From Xanthostigma xanthostigma (Eukaryota; Arthropoda; Insecta; Raphidioptera; Raphidiidae), in the NCBI GenBank assembly GCA_963575645.1, contig OY754468.1, positions 26,932,465-26,996,464 on the forward strand: a stretch of DNA of 64,000 nt, written 5' to 3'. How positions within the stretch are numbered: the stretch's first letter is position 1; the number at the start of each line of letters is the position of its first letter. Below, piece after piece: positions 55,640-64,000 of the stretch. The notes beneath the pieces are model-generated. The model made no database searches, was not told where the DNA came from, and worked only from the letters and a program-made list of their open reading frames with translations. The position numbers were made by a program, and so were the translations under genes.

Positions 55640-57415
55640 TTAGAGTTTTTCATTATTTTCATTCAACCAGACTAATATGACCTTAATAACTGTTAGTAAT
55701 TTGGAACGCTAGTTTGTATGTTAGCCAAGTTATATACAATTCGGCTGGCGACGGTCTAACTGTATGGACGCTGTCCGGCAAAGAGTGATTCTAGTCAGCA
55801 ATTCAGAACGAAAAGTAAGTGGAGCTACACTCTGAAATATGTTCTTCACGATACACACTACATGATTGAAACTTTATTAATACATTTAAATAGTATAAAT
55901 AGTAGTTTACAGAATAGGCATGATGACAGTACAAAAGAATCAAAATATAAATGGTTTTAGAGAAAAATGTTGAAAGGATTCTAAAAAATAACCGAGTGTT
56001 AATATTGAGAGAAAATTTTTAATAAATAAAAGTATAAAAAACTGCAATCGGTCATGTTGACTGAAACACCGAATGACGTCATGCCTTCTTAAATAAAAGA
56101 GAATATAAACACTTGAATAATTTAATTAGTTAATTTGTTGTTTATTCGTTTTTTTGTGATATGTTATAACACTAATTATGTCATAGGTTATTTTTGAGGT
56201 GAGTTAACTTGCAACAAAAGAAAGCCATACCATTTTTACTACTAGTACCTACTACTTTTAAGAAAATATTTAATATAGATCATATTATCATTAAGTAAAT
56301 TTACATAACTTTCCATGAAATACCTCTGTACGACAGCTCTACACCCATAAATACAACATCTAAGCTGTCACTAAAGATGGACGTCACAAGCGTTTTCGCG
56401 ATTATTTCAAAATGGAAAGATAAAAATGCAATAATTTGCGTTAAAATTTAATGTATTGCTGAAATAATGTTTTTTTTTTCGGAAATAGTAGACGTGGGCC
56501 TACATTATAGATTCCAAAATCTGGCATTATGCCTATTATATGGGTTGTTATTCGTTACCATGGTTAATGTTAAATATTTAACGCAAACGACCCGAACTTG
56601 CATAAGAAGTTTGAGCAGTAAGTCTGTTGCTTGAACTGAATGAAGCAAATGTTTAGGTACGCCCATTTGTAAATGATGGGACTTTGCGAACGGTATGTCC
56701 ATAAATTAGTATATTAATTACCTAAATGATTTTATAATACGCTCATGAAAATGTTTCTTCCAATAAATTTAAATCAAGAATAAGCTAATGGGTTTTCTAA
56801 TGCTTTGAATATGATAATTGATTATAAAGTGGCTGTTTTTATTAAAGCATAAATCTCGTTTTAATTAACTTTGTTTGAGATTTGGTCACGTGTTTCATTT
56901 GTGAACTGAGAATAATACCAATTTTTCCTTGATTATTCTTGCTACATACGTAATTACATACCCATTCCCTAACAAATTTTTTCTCAATATAGATCATATA
57001 CATTACAGAACAATCCAATGTAAACTGCTACTTCACTACGTTATGGGTTGATTTAATGGTGGAAATAATCAAAATGCTTATTGCTTCAAACGAATTTTGT
57101 CTCTAAACACACAATGTGTTTTTAACCAAGTTTAAAAAAGATTTTATTAATTCGATGTGCTTATTGTTTTATATAACGTGTTAAATCATTTTTGAACAAG
57201 TGGACAAATTTCGATCAAGGTTGTTGGGTTTTGCAGAGCAAGTTCCTGCGGTGGCCCCGTTGTGAGTATCTTGAATATTTTTAATAACTTGGATAAAAAC
57301 TAAACGAAAAACAATTTTAAAGCGTAAAACGAAATGGTCAGTTTGATGATTATTTTTTTTATAGGTTTTTGAATCTCGTATATAGTAATCAGGGTCTATA
57401 GTCCAGTGAATAAAG
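55640..57415. other. No gene recognised
   Basis: AT-rich with short unsupported frames. No repeat could be delimited and no exon candidate was seen. Confidence 0.35.
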
Positions 57416-57419
57416 AAGT

Positions 57420-57592
57420 TGTAGAGTGCGTGAGCAGGCCCCTAAGCGATTTCTTCAGTGGTACCTTCTTGGTGCTCCCCTCCCTCCGGCTCACCTCCTA
57501 AACGTCAGGACTTTTGGTATGTTTACTCCCTAATCACCCTGAACAAGTTTCTGAAAAAATCGCTTAGGGTCCTGCTCACGCACTCTACACCC
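57420..57592. mobile_element. Short MITE with 33-bp inverted ends
   Basis: TGTAGAGTGCGTGAGCAGGC + CCCTAAGCGATTT and AAATCGCTTAGGGTCCTGCT + CACGCACTCTACA are near-perfect inverted repeats about 170 bp apart. The interior has AGTGGTACCTTCTTGGTGCT...CCGGCTCACCTCC. No coding potential. Confidence 0.75.
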
Positions 57593-57770
57593 CCTTTTGA
57601 GCTATTCATTGATTGGACTACTAATGTTTTAACGGATATTAAAACAAAGAAATAAAGTACAGAGTTCAAAAATATCTGTAAAAAGAATAAAATGTTTTTT
57701 TTTCTCTTAGTTTTACAATCACCTTCTTCACCAAGTTACAATTTTAACTCTTATAGATGCTGATGACGTT

Positions 57771-57804
57771 CTCTCCCTCTCTCTCTCTCTCTCTCCCTCT
57801 CTCT
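57771..57804. repeat. (TC)n microsatellite
   Basis: A run of about 34 bp of CT/TC with two CCC interruptions. Confidence 0.9.
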
Positions 57805-57809
57805 GAATT

Positions 57810-58660
57810 TGAACTAAATAAATGAAATAAATAAAAAATATTTTTATTTTATCATATTTTTTAAAACATAATTTTTGATTTTCAATCAATAGTTTTGTTG
57901 AAAATTGTGCCATGTTGATAAACTATTCTAAAACCTAGTCTAGGATAACGTAGTATTGCACGTAAGTATAAAATGTATTTATTACTAGCAGTAACTCAAA
58001 TGCTTCCGTCAGACTTGTACATCAGTGCATTTCCTGGCATCCTTTACAATTATCGTGGGTTCGTTTTATAACCCATGTTTAATCAGTAGATATTTTTTAA
58101 AGGGCTATTAAGTACGTTATTAAAAAAAACACTAATCACGCTATTATCGTAAACAATTGTAGACGTAAACGAGATTTTTTTAAATATCCCATTATTCCAA
58201 TAGGAACTCTATTATGTTATATTCTTACAACACAGTTTAATTTGCATAATTCCATTATTTTGTGTTAAAACGGAGACTTGTAGAAAAACAAGCAGTGTCA
58301 TTATGCATAATTTCTTAGATATCAGGAAATAAAATTATTAAATTAAAGCGCAGTATAGTATATATAGATATAGTTTAATAAAGCTTAGTGGGTCCAGTAC
58401 GATAACACTATGCACCCAAATTTTGAATTTTTTTTTTTTAAGTCATAGAAAACGCTAAATTTTGACGTTCAAAAAAAAAAACTTTGCGAATTATTCACAA
58501 ATTTCCTCAAAAATACGTGAAAAAAATGGAACTACTTTTCGTCTTTCACTGTCATTTTTTGAATCTAACCAATCAAAAATCACAAATACACGTCATAGCA
58601 ACTGGTGTAGAATTATTGTATAACTATCTCACTTTGAATGCAGCTTTCGATTGTGTTATG
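57810..58660. other. No gene recognised
   Basis: AT-rich sequence with a 79-codon frame at 58484-58723 that runs into the 37-bp array; no family resemblance. Confidence 0.35.
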
Positions 58661-58675
58661 GAAGCAGGGTCGTAT

Positions 58676-58906
58676 TTAGATTCGCATACCCGTTTATCGT
58701 TCACCCCGGAATTGTTTTTTTAAAAACTCAACATTTGCCCCTTCCCGTTTCACTGCGAGACAATTCGCGCATACCCCTTTATCGTTCACCCCAGAATTAC
58801 AATTCGCATACCCGTTTATCGTTCACCCCGGAATTGTTTTTTTAAAAACTCCACATTTGCCCCTTCCCGTTTCACTGCGAGACAATTCGCATACCCCTTT
58901 ATCAAA
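58676..58906 (-). repeat. 37-bp tandem array, second locus
   Basis: Reverse-complement copy of the array at 4905-5266: four units of ATTCGCATACCCGTTTATCG + TTCACCCCGGAATT, with two spacers CTCCACATTTGCCCCTTCCC + GTTTCACTGCGAGACAATTC. It ends abruptly in CCTTTATC|AAAAAAA at 58903. The long inverted ends of the 4677-5399 element were not found around it. Confidence 0.85.
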
Positions 58907-59351
58907 AAAAGCGGTGGTTTTCAATCTTCATGAAAATGTGAGTTTTAAATTTAAAATTCGTTTTATAAATTAAAATTTCCAAATACGACTCTGCCCTGAA
59001 CGTTCAATTGTATTTCATTCCAACCAATTGATATTTCTATCTTTGTTTATCATAGGTACAGGTATATATAACTTTCTCTTTTCTTATCACTATATAAGAC
59101 AAGATAGCGATCGCTATAGTAAATAATATACTTACTATACCATATTTAATTTTTTTAAATTAATTTATAAAAATTAATTTTCCGCACTTAAAACGACCAA
59201 TAACGCTGTTATATGTTATATAAAACAATAATTGTGAATTTCCAGTGGATATTTTGCATAGCAAGTTATCGTACTCTTACCTGCGCCGAGGATTCCACAT
59301 CATTAGCTGTAGTTTTCTTATTAATCTTACCAGCTTCTTTATATTAATTTA

Positions 59352-59470
59352 TAGTGGCCCGGGGTCCGGCTTTGTCCGAATTTTCAAATTTCCACCGTTT
59401 TTTCATCGACTTATACTGCAAAATTGGTCTCCACGAAAAGCGCTTTTATTTTAAGGTGATAATATATATA
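59352..59470 (+). repeat. GGCCCGGGGTCCGG repeat, copy 2
   Basis: AGTGGCCCGGGGTCCGGCTT + TGTCCGAATTTTCAAAT...TCCACGAAAAGCGCTTTTAT matches 31711-31820 and 61113-61220. Confidence 0.65.
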
Positions 59471-59709
59471 GTCGTGTCAATGAAGCCTTTTACTACGAGC
59501 TTCGCAAGAACAGCTTCGATTTTAATGACTTTTTTTTTATTTGGTTTTTTTATACTATTGAAAATCAGAAACACTTTGGGGCGGGGAGCGAATTATTTAT
59601 ATTGTTTAAGGAGCTAGGGGCAGTCAGAGGCATGAAAAAATTTTTAAAAAATTTTTTCGACAAAATTTATTTTATAAAACTAATAATAAAGAAAATAATT
59701 ATTTTGAAC

Positions 59710-59823
59710 AAAGTTATAGCCATCTGTTGGACCCCTCTCACAAGTAGGTAATGCTTTGCGGTGACCATCATAACTTCGTGCTGGTTCATCCAAAATCAAT
59801 AAAACAAAGAAAAGTCTTTAGTT
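59710..59823 (-). repeat. Dispersed repeat, inverted copy of 5476-5589
   Basis: AAGTTATAGCCATCTGTTGG...ATGCTTTGCGGTGACCATCA...AAACAAAGAAAAGTCTTTAG is the reverse complement of 5476-5589 with few changes. Confidence 0.7.
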
Positions 59824-59829
59824 CAATGG

Positions 59830-60525
59830 TTCAGACATAACTTTCAATAGGTACTCTGTATATAGCGTTCGGCCAATATTTAAGGAATGTCTCTGGTCAA
59901 ATTTCGTTAAAATTGATCATGTAATCACGGAATAATGGACCACAGTTGAGGTAAATATAACCAGTCTAATGCTGAACGATCAAGTTAAAATGAAACCTCA
60001 CATATTGTTTTGTTCGCTCGGTCAATAAGACATTTTTTCAGCAGATCATTAATGTGAGATATATGTAATATATAGCAAATGTATATTCTGTAGACGTATA
60101 TCAGACTCTGTTTTCACCTGGGGCTGTGTCTCTATTAAGGTTCAGCCCCCATTCATTACCTTCGCTAAATCTTGTTATTAATCAATTGTTTTTAACGAGC
60201 GCAGTCTAAGTAAGTACATAAATAACAGAACACAATCAATTTTATTACAGAACATTTCATCGTTTTTTTATCTTTCGTTTTCTACAAATTAATTTTTATT
60301 TTGTCTTGAAATCAGTAAAACCATAAAATAACTTATCATATTTAATCTGAGTAGATATTTCTCTAAAAAAAATATAATAGACCAAATCAACAATAATCAA
60401 TAAATAAAGTACAACAAGCAATAAAATTCAATGTTTTATTTTAAATATTAATAATTCCAGAAATTAAATTAAAAAAAAATCATTTTCAAACATTTGATCC
60501 TCCGATCAATGACCATATTTCTTGT
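59830..60525. other. No gene recognised
   Basis: AT-rich, with no repeat or exon recognised. Confidence 0.35.
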
Positions 60526-60529
60526 CATA

Positions 60530-60625
60530 TAAAAGCTCTGGTCGCACAACGATCTCAAACCGTCCGCAAACTGATTTGACGCATGCGCACTAGCGGACGG
60601 TTTAGGATCGTTGTGCGAACAGAGT
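60530..60625. mobile_element. Small foldback element
   Basis: GCTCTGGTCGCACAACGATC + TCAAACCGTCCGC and GCGGACGGTTTAGGATCGTT + GTGCGAACAGAGTT pair over about 33 bp around GCATGCGCACT. It is a compact hairpin MITE. Confidence 0.75.
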
Positions 60626-61112
60626 TATCGATCGAAAGCTAGGATACTATATCCGAGTTAGATGAAACTTTGAGAAAAAATTTTGTTTTTCGGAAAAATC
60701 ATTTTCACGAGGAGACCATAGCATTCAGAATTTTAGTTGTCTTTGGAATATTTTTTAGTTGATTTGGCTGATGTTGAATGTTATAACACTAATCAGATTC
60801 AAATCGAAAAATTTACGTTAAATATGAATTGTCGCTCTTTTGAAAGTTTCAAAATTTAAAAAAAATGGTGCAAATATTTTTTTTCTCCATATTATGTACA
60901 TTATTTCTCAGTAGTGTAAACATATTAACAAATCAGCCAAAAATATTTGGCGGAACACTATTTTCTGTAATTTTGAACACTTCTAAAAATGAGTCGGCTT
61001 AAAATTATAGAATATTCATATTATTCTAGTTTCAGCTAATGACCCGTTTTTGTTTGAGCATAAAACAAACAAGTCTTAAACAGTCATTAAAATCTGCTAA
61101 GTTTAATGAAAA

Positions 61113-61285
61113 ACTAGTGACCCGGTCCGGCTTCGCCCGAATTTGTAGATTGCTACTGTTTATTCGTCGATATACGTTGCAAAATTGCTCTCCACGAAAA
61201 GCGCTTTTATTTTAACGAGATTATATACACACAAACTCACAAAATTCGCAATCTCTTTTTATAATATTAGTAGAGATATATTTGA
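61113..61285 (+). repeat. CTAGTGACCCGGTCCGG repeat, copy 3
   Basis: CTAGTGACCCGGTCCGGCTT + CGCCCGAATTTGTAGATTGC...CTCCACGAAAAGCGCTTTTA, ending in TTTTTATAATATTAGTAGAG. It looks like a short retroelement-derived unit with an AT-rich tail. Confidence 0.65.
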
Positions 61286-61289
61286 AGCC

Positions 61290-62180
61290 CTGTCGCTTAA
61301 AGCAGACTATCATCGACCTTTAGAAAAATGCTGGTAGTCCAACCTCCTACGCTCTTTTTGTGTGACCAGTTTTACCAGCATTGCCGTCGAATTAAATATT
61401 CTGATATAAGATATTCAACGATGATAATTATATACCTTTAATCGATAAAACTAACGTTTGAAATTCAATAACCAAATATTACTGAACTAACAATATATTA
61501 TACGTTTTAATGGTTTAAAATCAGACGTCACGTTACACAATTCTATAAATTGATTTTTAATTAATCTGATTTAATTAATAATGTATACTTTAGCATAAAA
61601 TAAACATTATTAAAATCGTGTGTATCATTAATAAACAGAATTGTTGCTAAAGCATATCCCCACTCCCTATGAGAAATGAATAATTTATTTTAATGCACTA
61701 AGTATTGTTAGCGCCCAGTATTATTTATCTGCTTTTATTCTTCGGATTAGATTGCGGTAATGTCGGTTTTAACAAAATTCTTATTTTAGTTCAGCCAGTT
61801 TCGAGTGATTTTGGTAAATAGACAGAGACACTGATTTTGGAGATACGTTTTCTCATCTAGGCATCATATTAAATAATCAAAATCCCTCAAGAAAACGAAA
61901 CTACAGACGGAGTTTCCGCCCGAGATATATAATATATTTTTTTACGTATAAAATAGCTAGTTTTGACTTAATTTTCAGTATACTTTCAACATGTTTTGCA
62001 GTTCAAAATATCTAGTAAATGAAAAATAATATCCCCGGTAAATACACTGACACAATGTGTTGCTACAGTTGTTAACATTAAATGGCGACTTCTGTTTATC
62101 ATTACATCACTAGTACGTAATTGGTAATTTTACGTGTTTGCACACGTGTATGAAAAGTATTTTTGAAAATGAAAGTGCTT
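61290..62180. other. No gene recognised
   Basis: AT-rich, only short frames. Confidence 0.35.
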
Positions 62181-62181
62181 G

Positions 62182-62312
62182 TTGCTTCAATTATAGTAAA
62201 AAAGCGTGGGGTGCTTGATTTCCTTGATAGCTATTTATAAAATTAGAGTTACAATCAAAAATATAGTAATTGGTACCCCATGCTTTTTTATACTATAATT
62301 GAATTATTTTGT
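62182..62312. mobile_element. Palindromic MITE
   Basis: TTCAATTATAGTAAAAAAGC + GTGGGGTGCTT pairs with GGTACCCCATGCTTTTTTAT + ACTATAATTGAA. Arms about 30 bp, centre about 60 bp. Confidence 0.7.
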
Positions 62313-62886
62313 AAATTATTATTTTCTACTTTTTAGTTCGGTTTGCTATTAACGCGTGTTTCTATTAGCTTTTTTAAACTATAATATATTTTCTTAATTT
62401 TTAGTCTAAAAACGACATTAAAAAGTTAATTTTTTTTCGAAGTTTTTAAGTTCAATTTTTTTGTGAAATAATTGTATTGTCATCGGCCCTTGACACGTGT
62501 GCAAATTTTCAAATTGATCAGACTTCTTGAAACTGGTAAAAATTACACTGAAAAATTTCTTTACATACATACAGGTCAAGCTAATATAAGCGTGTTAATA
62601 AAAAAGGTAAATCGAAAACAACCTGGAGAGAGTTGACTGTAAAGAAACTAATTTCACACGATTGCAGAAAACGTATACCGAGAATTTCACGACGAATTCC
62701 CCATTTAATAGTAATTGTTTAACAAAACGCACTGAACCTGGAAAACCTGTCATGAATATGCAAGAGCAATCAATATCAATTAATACATAATGGACCATTG
62801 TACTGTTATTTCACATTTACGAGCATTTTAATAGCCTTGCGCTACGTACGTGTAATACTTGTATGAGAATAAACTCTAGTTCAGGG

Positions 62887-63318
62887 TAGTGATGAGAATA
62901 AATCGAGAGATGATAATCGATTCATTCGATTATTAATATATCTCGAGATATCTCGATTATTATATACAATTAATAATTCATTCGATTAATATGAATCATT
63001 TTACTACAAACTTAACTACCGAATCGAATTACTACTAAAATTAGTCGAATGAATGAATCGAATAAATGCATGTATCGGAACGGAACACTACGAAACACTT
63101 CTAATAAGTACTACTGTAATAATCGAGATTCGAGAAAGACCATAGTAGCCAATCAACAGCTAGTAGCTACACATAAGTTGTGAGCGAGATAGATACTACT
63201 AATTTAGTAGTATCTATCTCACTCGCAAACTACTAAATTAGTAAAATATTTCGATTATGGCAATCATTCGATTACTAATGTCTCGATTATAAAAATATCT
63301 CGATTATTCCCATCACTA
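62887..63318. mobile_element. hAT-type MITE full of TCGATTAT motifs
   Basis: Ends TAGTGATGAGAATAAATCGA and (reverse complement) TAGTGATGGGAATAATCGAG; flanks GTTCAGGG (62879-62886) and CTTCAGGA (63319-63326) agree in 6 of 8. Many TCGATTATT/ATTCGATT motifs lie near both ends. A perfect hairpin GCGAGATAGATACTACTAA + ATTAGTAGTATCTATCTC lies at about 63184-63226. The TAGTGATG ends resemble those of 2792-3329. Confidence 0.72.
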
Positions 63319-63605
63319 CTTCAGGACACGCTTTAAAATAATAAGTCGAGACTGTAACGTTGAAAGGTGGAGTGTTTGCAGTAGAAGAGATGCTAGCTTG
63401 AAAATAAATTGAATTAATATCTGGTATAAGGTGTAGCTAAAATCCAAGTGTAGATAGGTTCTGTAAGACGCAATGAAACTCATTTTCTATAGAGAAACGC
63501 GTACTTATAAATAATTAATAGTATAGCTATGAGGGGTGAAAATCGTATAAGATCGATTAGGGTCTCAGCATATTATATTACTTGTGTCATTTTTGTGGTA
63601 TGTAG

Positions 63606-64000
63606 TCAATAGACTTAAAGGGTTTCGTTGGTCATAAAGACAGAACTTTTGATAAAGATAGATATACACTCTATACGCTAACAGTTTGTCTGATTGAAAT
63701 AGGGAGATATCTTTATTTGAATGTTATCCAGATGGAACGTGCGAACAAATTAAATAAAAAATATTACACTAGAGATTTTTCAAATTTTAATGATTCTATT
63801 TTTACAAGAGATGTTAACAACTTTGACTGGTCATCTATCTTTTATCTGGAAGACGTAAATGACAAAGTTGCACAATTCGTTGCAAATGTAGACAATATTT
63901 TAGAAATCCATGCTCCGTACATCCTTCAGATAAATAAAAATAAGAAAACTGAAGCACCCTGGATTACATACGTCATAAAAATTATGATGAAAAAACGAGA
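63606..64000 (+). pseudogene. LINE ORF2 fragment, between endonuclease and reverse transcriptase
   Basis: A frame of 131 codons is open from 63606 to the window edge. It reads ...RDVNNFDWSSIFYLEDVNDK, VAQFVANVDNILEIHAPYIL, then KTEAPWITYVIKIMMKKR. The pattern (V)NWSxIY...DVNxKVxxFxxNVxxIxxxHAP...APWITxxIKxMMxxRD is the linker just before the reverse transcriptase fingers in Jockey/CR1-type LINEs. The endonuclease upstream is not readable, suggesting 5' truncation. Whether the reverse transcriptase is intact lies outside the window. Confidence 0.75.

Noticed and set aside
57728-57913. 61-codon frame with an ERERERER tract
   Set aside because: Translation of the (TC)n microsatellite.
1-64000. 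Synapsin exons on the plus strand
   Set aside because: I looked for the coding pattern of conserved domain C blocks (for example the GHCHGG and FFPN stretches) and found none. Absence in this window does not test the nesting hypothesis.

Overview
This is AT-rich, repeat-choked eukaryotic DNA, almost certainly from an insect. The signs are short exons with GT/AG borders in long introns, no bacterial operon structure, and a dense layer of DNA transposons (hAT, Tc1/mariner, pogo-like, Harbinger-like), LINE tails and tRNA-derived repeats. I cannot name the order or species.

Only one host gene is clear. It is a four-exon gene on the minus strand (coding part 1320-14338) for a secreted tissue inhibitor of metalloproteinases (TIMP): a 22-residue signal peptide, then a mature protein starting CSC with 14 cysteines. 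All four exons join in frame at consensus splice sites into a 208-residue protein. In Drosophila and vertebrates TIMP genes lie, in opposite orientation, inside an intron of Synapsin. The rest of the window may therefore be Synapsin intron, but I found no Synapsin exon on the plus strand.

Layout. 1-1.3 kb: hAT MITE and palindromic MITE downstream of Timp. 1.3-14.4 kb: Timp; its 9-kb third intron holds a hAT MITE, an inverted-repeat element with a 37-bp tandem array, a palindromic MITE, a MITE split by a hAT insertion, and an RTE-type LINE tail ending 32 bp from the exon 3 donor. 14.6-40 kb: many hAT and palindromic MITEs, including a three-level nest at 15.8-17.1 kb, two tRNA-like heads (29.6 and 30.5 kb), and a run of hairpins at 31.2-31.9 kb. 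39.8-41 kb: a 240-bp tandem duplication and a decayed mariner-like transposase. 43-47 kb: a hAT MITE with perfect target-site duplications, and a pogo-like element broken by a hAT element that still carries a hATC remnant. 47.1-49.0 kb: a 16-unit, 120-bp satellite array with a 480-bp higher-order period and a TGACGTCA palindrome in 13 units. 49-64 kb: more MITEs, a second 37-bp array, repeat tails and, at the right edge, a LINE ORF2 fragment running out of the window.

Thirteen hAT-type insertions can be delimited by terminal inverted repeats plus 8-bp target duplications; eight of those duplications are perfect. The window is best read as one conserved nested gene in a large transposon-filled intron or intergenic tract. 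I see no convincing new protein-coding system. The most unusual structures are the two linked tandem arrays, which share a sequence module.
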